Shown here: positions 24,058-29,872 of the stretch, in pieces
How the letters are laid out: every line of letters starts with the position of its first letter
Position numbering within the stretch: position 1 is the stretch's first letter
IMG/VR virus record: IMGVR_UViG_3300021961_000330
Span: 1 to 33,811 of that record
Length of the DNA: 33,811 nucleotides
Source of the DNA: a virus
Direction: 5' to 3' (one strand)
Translations under genes and position numbers: made by a program
The notes under the pieces: model-generated
Databases searched by the model: none
Told to the model about the DNA's origin: nothing
The model's input: the letters and a program-made list of their open reading frames with translations, nothing else

Positions 24058-25075
24058 CTTTTGCTCCCGCGCCGAGCTGGCGCAAATATAGTTTGTACAA
24101 ACCCAGGACTTCTTTCGACGCATTGCTGTCGAGCCGATCGATGCGTTCCTGGTTAACCTCGCGCAGCTCGCGCAGCAGCGTCATCTTCTGTCGGCTGCTG
24201 AAGATCGTCCCGTCACTTGACTTCTCCAGGTCAACGTACTTGCGCATTAGCTTTACGAACCCGTCGGTATATTCTTTGGCTGTCACCATCTGAGCGCCGA
24301 TCGGTTTGCCCTGGTGGTTCAGCAGCTGCCAGCCAGTAGCAACTGGCTCGGGCTCGGGCTCCGGCTGCGGCTCAGGTTCTGGCTCCGGCTGCGGCGGCAG
24401 CTCATCGAACGACGGCGGGTCCTCATCGACGGGCTCGACATACACGGCGTCCTCCACCTCCGGCTGCGGGGCTGGCTGCTCAAATCGCTCTGTATGCTTT
24501 GCAACAACCCGGTCCAAGGGGTTGGCCTTGGGCGTTACATCTTTGGGCTCTGAGGGCATATCCTGGGCTTCCTCGGCGGTGATTACGCCCTTTAAAGCAT
24601 CAGGGAAAGCGTCGCGCAGCGCGAACCCGCGAGCTCGCATCATCAGCATCCGGTCCGGGTACTGCTGCCAGGGTCCTGGCTTACCCCACAAGCGCGCCAT
24701 CTTGGCATCGCGCACGCTGAATGTGCGCACGGTCTCCTCGATGTCGTCGCCGTAGCGTCGCTTAACCAGGCACGTTGCTGTCTTGCTGTCGCCCTCACCG
24801 CTCACGGTCTCGCTCACGCCAGCGCAGCGCGGATCATTCTTGACCAGGGCGAGCGCAGCGTCACCATAGACCGACGGCTTGCCGTTGATCACCGCAATGT
24901 TTTGCAGCGCCTGGAGCGGTTGCAGCCCGAGCTCATACCCCCATTGGATCGCGACCAGGACGTCTTGAGGCTTGCCCTGGTATTGCTTAGGGACCATCTG
25001 GCTATGGCTGATCATCTTACTGAAGTCCATCGCCTCCGCCATTGTCTGCGGGGCTAGTGTAGGCAGCTTGTTCAT
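24047..25075 (-). CDS. RecT-like single-strand annealing protein
   Basis: The 342-residue product is a phage RecT-family recombinase: MNKLPTLAPQTMAEAMDFSKMISHSQMVPKQYQGKPQDVLVAIQWGYELGLQPLQALQNIAVINGKPSVYGDAALALVK, the typical start with the GL-x-P-LQALQNIA-x-INGKP block, followed by the conserved strand (DDIEETVRTFSVRDAKMARLWGKPGPWQQYPDRMLMMRARGFALRDAFPD). A Pro-Glu-rich linker (about residues 225-240) leads to a charged C-terminal part. It anneals single strands during recombination and concatemer formation, together with the exonuclease encoded just upstream (ATGA overlap). The ATG at 25075 is chosen for that overlap; a longer in-frame start lies inside the exonuclease gene. Confidence 0.85.
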   Translation of the reverse strand: MNKLPTLAPQTMAEAMDFSKMISHSQMVPKQYQGKPQDVLVAIQWGYELGLQPLQALQNIAVINGKPSVYGDAALALVKNDPRCAGVSETVSGEGDSKTATCLVKRRYGDDIEETVRTFSVRDAKMARLWGKPGPWQQYPDRMLMMRARGFALRDAFPDALKGVITAEEAQDMPSEPKDVTPKANPLDRVVAKHTERFEQPAPQPEVEDAVYVEPVDEDPPSFDELPPQPEPEPEPQPEPEPEPVATGWQLLNHQGKPIGAQMVTAKEYTDGFVKLMRKYVDLEKSSDGTIFSSRQKMTLLRELREVNQERIDRLDSNASKEVLGLYKLYLRQLGAGAKDVS

Positions 25076-26070
25076 TTGACTTCCTTTACGCTGATTGATT
25101 TTTGTCTTACCGTGTTTTCCGGCTTGGCGGGCTCCAGCTCTGCCCGACAATGCGGGCATAGCACGGGCGGCTTAGCCTTGCTGGTGCGCCAGCCCCAGGT
25201 GACTTTATATGCGCCGCTGGGCGTGTACAGGTTGCCGATCTTGTAGTTGCCGATCGCTGCCATTAGGTTTTCGGTGGCTTGCTGCTTTTGCTCCTCGGCT
25301 GCCTTAATGGCTGCGCTCGCGTCCTGGTACGCCTCGACCGACGTTGCCAGGTCAGGGTCGAGCTCTGTCTCCTGGTCGGGGTCTGGCTTGTTGTATTTCC
25401 AGGCGAGCTCCTCGATGTTGGTGGGCTCAGGGTATGTATCCTGCGCCATGTGCATCTCAAAATCCTGGACGTAGTTGCTGATCAGACCCACGGTTTCCTG
25501 GTGGCGAGCAAAGATGTTGACCTCGATCTCGCGCCCGCCGTAACAGGTGAACAGGATTCCATATTGGGCGTCGTGGCACATCATCCCGGCTTGCAGCTGG
25601 ATCGGTCCCCGGAACAGCTGCGGGTCGTCGGGCTTTTTGGGTGCCGTCGTAAACTTAGCCTCCAGGATTATCTTTCCTACCAGCTCGATCTCGCCGTCCT
25701 GGTTCATTACCGAGATCCCCTGGCTTTCGTCAGCGTAGATCTTCATGGGCTTGTCCAGCTCGATGATGCCGTCGTCGGAATAGTACAGCTCCATGTCCGG
25801 GTGCTTTTTGGCAGCCAGCGCGCCGTCCTGGGAGTAATGAAAGATCTGGGCGGGATCGATGCCCAGCTTGCGCAGCCCTCGGTCTAAAATCACGGGCTCG
25901 ATGGCGCTGCCGATGTCTGCCGGGAGACTGTCGAGCTCCTCGCGGGGCTCGCCGCGCACAGCTGCACGCGCTCGGTCCAGGACCTCAAAAGGCGTTTGGT
26001 AGGGGCTGAACCCCATATAAGCTGGCAGCACGCTGCCGCTCAGGTGATTGTCGGGTGATAACTTAGCCAT
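25072..26070 (-). CDS. YqaJ/lambda-exonuclease family recombination nuclease
   Basis: The 332-residue product pairs with RecT as lambda Exo pairs with Bet. The PD-(D/E)xK layout is visible: AIEPV with E58, YYSDDGIIEL with D99-D100, then IILEAKF with E137 and K139, and PIQLQAGMM with Q158-Q160 downstream. A C-terminal part from about residue 230 contains a helical coiled segment and a CPHC pair near the end, which may bind zinc; the usual partner pair of Cys is not obvious. It should degrade 5' ends of double strands to expose single strands. The start overlaps the upstream wHTH gene by 8 bases. Confidence 0.82.
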   Translation of the reverse strand: MAKLSPDNHLSGSVLPAYMGFSPYQTPFEVLDRARAAVRGEPREELDSLPADIGSAIEPVILDRGLRKLGIDPAQIFHYSQDGALAAKKHPDMELYYSDDGIIELDKPMKIYADESQGISVMNQDGEIELVGKIILEAKFTTAPKKPDDPQLFRGPIQLQAGMMCHDAQYGILFTCYGGREIEVNIFARHQETVGLISNYVQDFEMHMAQDTYPEPTNIEELAWKYNKPDPDQETELDPDLATSVEAYQDASAAIKAAEEQKQQATENLMAAIGNYKIGNLYTPSGAYKVTWGWRTSKAKPPVLCPHCRAELEPAKPENTVRQKSISVKEVK

Positions 26071-26389
26071 TTATGAGCTCCATTCCTTTGTTGGTGATTG
26101 TCCAGACGATCTCTCTGCGCTTGCGGCTGTTGACCAGGCGCTCGCCGCTATCCTTTACTAGCCCCATGCGCTGCAACTCGGTCAGCCTAGGCTTCACGCT
26201 ATACAGCCACTCGTCTATAATTGCTGCCAGCTGTTCCCCGGTTGCTCCCTGGGTGCAGTTTGCCAGTGCCTCTAGGACTTTTCTCCTGAGTCCTGAAACC
26301 CGAGAGGCTATTTGCACCGCCGCTGCGCGCTCGGTATCGGGTCCGTCGCGGTGGTGCATCTTTTTGATGTCTACATCTTCAATTCCCAT
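26063..26389 (-). CDS. Winged-helix regulator, phage small wHTH family
   Basis: The 108-residue product has GPDTERAAAVQIASRVSGLRRKVLEALANCTQGATGEQLAAIIDEWLYSVKPRLTELQRMGLVKDSGERL and then a wing with RREIVWTITNKG. This is the common phage winged-helix pattern: helix 1, helix 2 (GATGEQLA), recognition helix (SVKPRLTELQRMGLV), then wing (VKDSGERLVN...IVWTIT). The ATG at 26389 has AAGGAG (26396-26401 on this strand) with good spacing. It heads the wHTH-exonuclease-RecT block and probably regulates it. Confidence 0.75.
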   Translation of the reverse strand: MGIEDVDIKKMHHRDGPDTERAAAVQIASRVSGLRRKVLEALANCTQGATGEQLAAIIDEWLYSVKPRLTELQRMGLVKDSGERLVNSRKRREIVWTITNKGMELING

Positions 26390-26552
26390 TGTGCTCTCCT
26401 TCAAAAAAAGCCCGCAGCCGTTGCAGCAGTGTGGGCTTACGTTGTAGCAGCACGCGCTGCCAAAAAATGTTATTGCCGTTCATTGGGTTTTTTGTGGGCG
26501 GGACGTAGTGGCAACCGATCACGACCTTGCCCGTGTTATAGCCCGGCATCAT
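26379..26552 (-). CDS. 57-residue small phage protein with embedded hairpin
   Basis: Two successive ATG codons at 26552 and 26549 open a 57-codon frame with MMPGYNTGKVVIGCHYVPPTKNP, then WQRVLLQRKPTLLQRLRAFF. The pattern YNTGKV-x-IG-x-x-Y-x-PP is one I recall from many short phage proteins of unknown function. Its start overlaps the stop of the 30-residue peptide (ATGA) and its end overlaps the wHTH gene by 11 bases. Bases 26403-26438, in its 3' part, form a terminator-like hairpin on the same strand. Confidence 0.7.
   Translation of the reverse strand: MMPGYNTGKVVIGCHYVPPTKNPMNGNNIFWQRVLLQRKPTLLQRLRAFFEGEHNGN
26403..26438 (-). terminator. Intrinsic-terminator-like hairpin inside a coding frame (possible attenuator)
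   Basis: Read on the minus strand, AAGCCCACA (26438-26430) pairs with TGCGGGCTT (26416-26408) as nine pairs including one G-U, around a 13-base loop, and is followed by seven T (26409-26403). This is a textbook intrinsic terminator, sitting just before the ribosome binding site of the wHTH-exonuclease-RecT block. The hairpin also lies inside the 57-residue gene, so translation of that gene would keep the RNA unfolded. Confidence 0.65.
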
Positions 26553-26641
26553 TTCACCAGGATGTCAAAATACTCAAGCATGGCGACCAACAGGCTGCCG
26601 AATAGCAGAGCATAAAAGATAAAAGCGGCTAACTGTCTCAT
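26549..26641 (-). CDS. 30-residue single-helix membrane peptide
   Basis: ATG at 26641 opens 30 codons, MRQLAAFIFYALLFGSLLVAMLEYFDILVK, with a clean hydrophobic helix over residues 4-21. GGAG lies 7 bases before the ATG, and the stop overlaps the next gene's ATG. It is too short to assign to a family; an inner-membrane role is plausible from the sequence. Confidence 0.55.
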   Translation of the reverse strand: MRQLAAFIFYALLFGSLLVAMLEYFDILVK

Positions 26642-26654
26642 GGTTTACTCCAGG

Positions 26655-27365
26655 TTAGGCTGCCAGGGCAGCGCGGTCTAAGATATTCTTCACTTGCTGC
26701 GGTCTCCAAGCGGGACCGTTGGCTGCGTCGGGCAGCACGGGCTGGTTGTTTTTATCGATGCGCAGCGGAACCCTCCACTCGTTGAGCTCGTTCGCCAGGT
26801 CGCGCAGCGTGGTGTGACCGTAGGCTTGCAGCTTTTCGATAAAGGGCAGGACACGCAGGGCGTTGTCGGCTGCTTTGGCTGCCAGGGCAGCGCCACCAGC
26901 TGCCGCGCCAACTTGAGGGCAAGGGCTGCCCAGCTGCTTGGTCTTGCGTACCTGGGCGAGACCCTCGCGGGTCCGGCGGCTGATACGACGGCTCTCAAAC
27001 TCGGCGATCGACGCGAGCAGCTGGATGGTTAAGCGGCTAACGTCGGGGTCATCCATGTTGGGCATATCCAGGGCGACAAACTTAACCTGGCTGTCCATCA
27101 GGTTAGCGATGAAGCTCAGGTTACGGGCGAGACGGTCCAGCTTGGCGACGACCAGGACCGCTCCGGCTTTGCGGCATTGGTCGATGGCAGCCAGCAGCTG
27201 CGGGCGGTAGTTCTTGCGACCGCTTTCGATCTCGACAAACTCAGCCAGGATCTCGCAGCCCCTGGCGCAGCACCAGTTCTGGACCGCCTCACGCTGCGCG
27301 CCGAGACCGTTGCCAGCCTCGCCCTGGCGCTGGGTTGAGACCCGGAAATAGACAATGGCTTTCAT
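26655..27365 (-). CDS. Serine recombinase (resolvase/invertase or small integrase)
   Basis: The 236-residue product has an intact serine-recombinase catalytic domain: YFRVSTQRQ with catalytic Ser10 and Arg8, ESGRKNYRPQL, then LVVAKLDRLARN with D77, R78 and R81 corresponding to the active-site Arg pair, and an E-helix (SRLTIQLLASIAEFESRRISRRTREGL). After an Ala/Gly-rich linker (about 150-170) comes a DNA-binding end with TTLRDLANELNEWRVPLR and GPAWRPQQVKNIL, the recombinase-type helix-turn-helix. It could integrate the phage or invert a segment. Strong ribosome binding site AGGAGG precedes the ATG. No flanking inverted repeats suggest an invertible segment nearby. It supports a temperate or formerly temperate lifestyle. 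Confidence 0.85.
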   Translation of the reverse strand: MKAIVYFRVSTQRQGEAGNGLGAQREAVQNWCCARGCEILAEFVEIESGRKNYRPQLLAAIDQCRKAGAVLVVAKLDRLARNLSFIANLMDSQVKFVALDMPNMDDPDVSRLTIQLLASIAEFESRRISRRTREGLAQVRKTKQLGSPCPQVGAAAGGAALAAKAADNALRVLPFIEKLQAYGHTTLRDLANELNEWRVPLRIDKNNQPVLPDAANGPAWRPQQVKNILDRAALAA

Positions 27366-27511
27366 AACTGAACCCTCCTATTGAGACTTGCCAGGTAGGT
27401 GGCAATCTCGATAACGTCGTATGCTGCGCGGTTGATCCTGGCGACGTTGCGCTGGTCGAACAGCTCGCACACAGCTTGCCCGGTAGCTTTGCTGACAACG
27501 ACCCAGCTCAT
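27362..27511 (-). CDS. 49-residue small phage protein
   Basis: ATG at 27511 opens 49 codons with MSWVVVSKATGQAVCELFDQRNVARINRAAYDVIEIATYLASLNR. The stop overlaps the recombinase ATG (ATGA) and the start overlaps the upstream stop the same way. GGGAGG with 7-base spacing serves as ribosome binding site. The VSK-T-G-x-x-V-x-ELFD...IN-x-x-x-Y-x-V pattern recurs in short phage proteins; the function is unknown. The coupling suggests expression tied to the recombinase. Confidence 0.65.
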   Translation of the reverse strand: MSWVVVSKATGQAVCELFDQRNVARINRAAYDVIEIATYLASLNRRVQL

Positions 27512-27714
27512 AACCGCACCTCCCGGCTACCCTCGCCAGCCATGCAGCGGTCGGCGTAGGCAATGGCAGCTGCCTGATCGTTAAACCAGACGTAGCCGTA
27601 ATATTCGTTGTCGTCGGTATCGAGCAGCCGCACGACGTAATGCTGAGCCATGCGGGCGACGATGGCGGCAACGCCATCCTCCGCACAGGCTGTTTGATAG
27701 ATGATGTTGCTCAC
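27508..27714 (-). CDS. Small acidic phage protein of unknown function
   Basis: The 68-residue product starts with GTG (27714) preceded by AAGGAGGA at ideal distance. It contains HYVVRLLDTDDNEYYGYVWFNDQAAAIAYADRC, which looks like a compact beta-alpha unit. I do not recognise a family. It overlaps the next gene by ATGA. Confidence 0.65.
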   Translation of the reverse strand: MSNIIYQTACAEDGVAAIVARMAQHYVVRLLDTDDNEYYGYVWFNDQAAAIAYADRCMAGEGSREVRL

Positions 27715-27724
27715 GTTGTCCTCC

Positions 27725-28168
27725 TTACATGATCCGCATGATTTGACCGCTTTTAGCAGCCGCTACCCAGGCATCGCCGCCACCGTTCTGGACCTGGGCT
27801 GCCAGGCTCTGCTCGACGGGGATCTGGATCGCTCCGCTGCTGACGTACTGGTTGTAGACCGCCTGGGCTTTAGCCTGAGCCATCGGCAAACCCTGGGCTT
27901 GCTGCTGCTCAACAGCTTTGGCGGTGCAGCGCACCCGGTTGGTGATCAGGGTCTCGCTGTAATCCTGGAACATCATGGTGGCAGATAGACCGTCGGGCTG
28001 GACTTGCCAGACCCTGGCGGTAGTCACCAATCTGCCGCCGTAACGCTTGCAGGTCAGGACCTCGATGTAAACGCCTTCACTCAGCATGATGCGCTGCCGA
28101 GCTACTAGATCGCCGTAAATGTTACGACGGGCGGCTCCGCTGCCGATGGTTTCAAATACTTGTGTCAT
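27725..28168 (-). CDS. Unknown phage protein, 147 residues
   Basis: The product begins MTQVFETIGSGAARRNIYGDLVARQRIMLSEGVYIEVLTCKRYGGRLVTTARVWQ and has an Ala/Gln-rich helical middle (KAVEQQQAQGLPMAQAKAQAVYNQYV). I see no catalytic or membrane motif. AGGAG precedes the ATG. It is the first gene after the 16-bp palindrome at 28247-28262 and a 73-base gap, so it may open a separately regulated transcript. Confidence 0.65.
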   Translation of the reverse strand: MTQVFETIGSGAARRNIYGDLVARQRIMLSEGVYIEVLTCKRYGGRLVTTARVWQVQPDGLSATMMFQDYSETLITNRVRCTAKAVEQQQAQGLPMAQAKAQAVYNQYVSSGAIQIPVEQSLAAQVQNGGGDAWVAAAKSGQIMRIM

Positions 28169-28241
28169 TTGGTTTCTCCTTTGATTGCCAGTTGATAGTC
28201 TCTACGTCTCTAATGTAATCGCTTTTGATAGCCTTGCATAG
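28169..28241. other. 73-base gap in the minus operon
   Basis: This gap lies between the palindrome at the end of one gene and the start of the 147-residue gene. On the minus strand it contains TACATT and TATCAA-like A/T stretches but no clear -35/-10 pair and no terminator hairpin. It ends in the ribosome binding site AGGAG. Read with the palindrome next to it, it probably holds an operator-controlled promoter that I cannot resolve by eye. Confidence 0.4.
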
Positions 28242-28421
28242 TTACTGTTGCGATATCGCAACTTGTGCCAGGTGCATGGCGCGCTGCCAGGCGATGCCGA
28301 ACTGCGCTGCCTTGTAAATAACCGTGCCGTCGGGGTTGGTGATGTAGTACAGGTTTTTGCCAGCGTGCCAGACCTGGAAGCCCCCGGCTGAGCCTTTTAA
28401 TTTCAAATCGCGTAGGTCCAT
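28242..28421 (-). CDS. 59-residue small protein of unknown function
   Basis: The product MDLRDLKLKGSAGGFQVWHAGKNLYYITNPDGTVIYKAAQFGIAWQRAMHLAQVAISQQ is a compact alpha/beta type. AAGGAG sits 6 bases before the chosen ATG, which lies 10 bases after the upstream stop; an upstream in-frame ATG would overlap that gene heavily. Its last six codons (VAISQQ) coincide with a 16-bp palindrome that looks like an operator. Confidence 0.65.
   Translation of the reverse strand: MDLRDLKLKGSAGGFQVWHAGKNLYYITNPDGTVIYKAAQFGIAWQRAMHLAQVAISQQ
28247..28262. promoter_or_regulatory. Perfect 16-bp palindrome, candidate operator A
   Basis: GTTGCGATATCGCAAC is a perfect inverted repeat. The flank continues as TTGTGC on the plus-strand side, so ATATCGCAA-C-TTGTGC (28253-28268) matches ATATCGCAA-T-TTGTGC (28836-28851) beside the divergent promoters at 15 of 16 positions. 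It overlaps the end of one gene and precedes the gap before the next. A shared regulator, probably the RHH protein at 28863, is the simplest reading. Confidence 0.65.
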
Positions 28422-28431
28422 GATGGGCTCC

Positions 28432-28755
28432 TTAATTTTCAACACGGTCAAAGATTGGCAGCATCCCAAAGGGTCCGCCACCAGCCTCTCGCACAAACTC
28501 ACAAAAGCGAGAATCTGAAGTTCCAGCATAGTTGCCGCCCATCATTGGCGAGGCTTGCAGCAGGTCAGCGGGCACTATGTGGGGATACGGTCTGCCACAT
28601 GGCTGGGTATCTACCACGACGGCAGCAGGGCACTCATCGCTCGGCTGGAACGGTCCTGGTACGTTGGTCAAACAAAACCCGTCAACGTATTTGCTGGCTC
28701 CGTTATTGGTGGAATCACCCAAGCTGCTGCGGCTCACAAAAACTAACATTCCCAT
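28432..28755 (-). CDS. First gene of the minus operon, unknown function
   Basis: The 107-residue product begins MGMLVFVSRSSLGDSTNNGASKYVDGFCLTNVPGPFQPSDECPAAVVVDTQPCGRPYPHIVP and contains a Gly/Pro-rich middle with four Cys. I recognise no family. AAGGAG lies 6 bases upstream of ATG 28755; an extension to 28830 would run through the promoter region and is rejected. Its promoter is the minus-strand promoter at 28802-28830. Confidence 0.65.
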   Translation of the reverse strand: MGMLVFVSRSSLGDSTNNGASKYVDGFCLTNVPGPFQPSDECPAAVVVDTQPCGRPYPHIVPADLLQASPMMGGNYAGTSDSRFCEFVREAGGGPFGMLPIFDRVEN

Positions 28756-28798
28756 GATTCTCTCCTTTAAAGTGACTATTGATCGCCTATCCACAGCC

Positions 28799-28827
28799 TT
28801 GATTCTGTCACTGCGATATCGTACAGT
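28799..28827 (+). promoter_or_regulatory. Promoter of the RHH-replication operon
   Basis: TTGATT (28799-28804), 17-base spacer, TACAGT (28822-28827); each hexamer matches the sigma70 consensus at 4 of 6 positions. The palindrome centred at 28817 lies in the spacer, so a bound protein would block it. Expected start of transcription is near 28834. Confidence 0.55.
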
Positions 28828-28830
28828 CAA
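28802..28830 (-). promoter_or_regulatory. Promoter of the minus operon
   Basis: On the minus strand TTGACT (28830-28825), 17-base spacer, CAGAAT (28807-28802), matching sigma70 at 5 of 6 and 4 of 6. It overlaps the plus-strand promoter almost completely, so only one polymerase can bind at a time. Confidence 0.55.
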
Positions 28831-28851
28831 TACCCATATCGCAATTTGTGC
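28811..28851. promoter_or_regulatory. Operator sites B and C
   Basis: Site B, CTGCGATATCGTACAG (28811-28826), has the palindromic core CGATATCG (28814-28821) in the spacer of both promoters. Site C, CATATCGCAATTTGTGC (28835-28851), is a half-site like the one at 28252-28268 and lies at the expected start of the plus transcript. As far as I can see by eye, the 8-bp core CGATATCG occurs only here and in operator A. Confidence 0.6.
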
Positions 28852-28862
28852 AAAAAAAATAC

Positions 28863-29078
28863 ATGGACCAAAAAGTGAGAAAGACGAGACAGAAGGCGGA
28901 CGACCTGGTTGGGTTCTATCTGCGGGTTCCGGCGGACCTCAAGCGTCGCATTGAATCATTGGCGGAGGCTCGCAGCGTGAGCCAGGCAGAGCTGGTTAAC
29001 GACCTGGTATCCAGGGCGATCGAGCTGCCCCAGGCAGACAGCAAGGTGGGCGAATGGTTGCAGCGTGTAGCGAAATGA
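28863..29078 (+). CDS. Ribbon-helix-helix DNA-binding protein, candidate operon repressor
   Basis: The 71-residue product has DDLVGFYLRVPADLKRRIESLAEARSVSQAELVNDLVSRAIEL, the Arc/CopG ribbon-helix-helix pattern: strand (FYLRVP, about residues 18-23), helix A (ADLKRRIESLAEAR), turn SVSQ, helix B (AELVNDLVSRAIE). Such proteins bind palindromic DNA as dimers. The basic N-terminus (KVRKTRQK) may add contacts. The ATG at 28863 follows the promoter/operator region; an in-frame GTG at 28848 is possible. Position next to two overlapping promoters and a palindromic operator marks it as the likely autoregulator and switch protein. Confidence 0.75.
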   Translation: MDQKVRKTRQKADDLVGFYLRVPADLKRRIESLAEARSVSQAELVNDLVSRAIELPQADSKVGEWLQRVAK

Positions 29079-29266
29079 CGCACGACGAGATCCTGGAGAT
29101 GGCGGGCTCGGTGGGGCTGGCTTTGAATGATGACCAGGTAACGTTCATCAACGAGCTGCTGGAGCTGGAGCGGGACCGCTGCGCGTGCGCGGTGGAGCTC
29201 CTGGCGATGAATGATTGCCCGATCAGCTTTATTGCAGCGGTGATCCGCAGGGAGGAAATCCAATGA
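29075..29266 (+). CDS. 63-residue phage protein of unknown function
   Basis: The product MTHDEILEMAGSVGLALNDDQVTFINELLELERDRCACAVELLAMNDCP...FIAAVIRREEIQ is helical and acidic, with three Cys. The opening M-T-x-DEI-x-EMA resembles short phage proteins of unknown role. The ATG at 29075 overlaps the RHH stop (ATGA); an in-frame ATG at 29054 is less likely. It is followed by another ATGA overlap. Confidence 0.65.
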   Translation: MTHDEILEMAGSVGLALNDDQVTFINELLELERDRCACAVELLAMNDCPISFIAAVIRREEIQ

Positions 29267-29439
29267 CCTGGGTTAACTACCGCATGAGCGCCGCGCAGCC
29301 GTTCAAGATGTGCAGCAAGTGCTCGCAGCTGCGCGAGCCGATCGATGGCATCCAGGCAAGCCCGACCAGGTGGGTCTGCGGCTCTTGCTGGCGGCAGCGG
29401 GTCACGGCTAAGCAGCAGCCCAAGAAGGGCAGCAAGTGA
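29263..29439 (+). CDS. 58-residue zinc-ribbon protein
   Basis: The product carries two CxxC pairs, C17/C20 (MCSKCSQLREPIDG) and C39/C42 (RWVCGSCW), spaced to make a single zinc ribbon, followed by a basic tail. A nucleic acid or protein-contact role near the replication genes is likely. GGGAGG precedes the ATG, which overlaps the preceding stop. The next gene's GTG overlaps its stop (GTGA). Confidence 0.7.
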   Translation: MTWVNYRMSAAQPFKMCSKCSQLREPIDGIQASPTRWVCGSCWRQRVTAKQQPKKGSK

Positions 29440-29864
29440 TCCAAGATTTAAACTTCACAGTCCCTGGTCAACCCATTGGCAAGGGGCGACCGCGCTTTAC
29501 ACGCCAGGGCAGGACCTACACGCCGAGCCGGACCAAAGATTACGAGGACCTGATCCGCTCGGCTGCACGCGAGGCGATGCGCGAGCTCAACCAGCAGCCA
29601 GCGCAGCTGCCATGCACGGTTAAGATCCTGGCAGAGTTTGAGATACCCAAGAGTTGGGCTAAGTACAAAAAAGAAGCCGCCCAGGCAAACAAGGGCGGAT
29701 ATAAACCTGGCAAACCTGACATCGACAACATAGCAAAAGCAGTCCTGGACGGGTGCAACGGCATCGCTTACGAGGACGACAGCCTGGTCTATCGATTGGA
29801 GATCGAGAAATCCTACGCTGCCACATTCCCTGCTCTCTATGTAACGGTGATATTCGATGAGTAA
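29436..29864 (+). CDS. rusA: RusA-type Holliday junction resolvase
   Basis: The 142-residue product matches RusA: VPGQPIGKGRPRFTRQGRTYTP at the start and PDIDNIAKAVLDGCNGIAYEDDSLVYRLEIEKSYA. Asp95, Asp97 and Asp115 with Lys101 correspond to the catalytic Asp70, Asp72, Asp91 and Lys76 of the E. coli enzyme. E. coli RusA has 120 residues. It resolves branched recombination intermediates, which would clear concatemers for packaging. It starts at GTG 29436, overlapping the previous stop. Confidence 0.92.
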   Translation: MIQDLNFTVPGQPIGKGRPRFTRQGRTYTPSRTKDYEDLIRSAAREAMRELNQQPAQLPCTVKILAEFEIPKSWAKYKKEAAQANKGGYKPGKPDIDNIAKAVLDGCNGIAYEDDSLVYRLEIEKSYAATFPALYVTVIFDE

Positions 29865-29872
29865 CAACCACA

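Larger units (their letters stand above)
28756..28862. promoter_or_regulatory. Divergent regulatory region between the two early operons
   Basis: This 107-base gap separates the minus operon (first ATG at 28755) from the plus operon (ATG at 28863). It contains two overlapping promoters on opposite strands and two palindrome-related sites. Leaders are about 40 bases on the minus side and 30 bases on the plus side. Confidence 0.75.

Noticed and set aside
25279-25887. Plus-strand frame of 202 codons opposite the exonuclease gene
   Set aside because: Antisense shadow of a clear nuclease gene with intact motifs; Leu/Val/Arg-biased composition, no upstream ribosome binding site.
28252-28275. Sigma54-like TGGCAC / TTGC pair on the minus strand beside operator A
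   Set aside because: The spacing between the two elements is 3 bases instead of 5, so it does not fit a sigma54 promoter.
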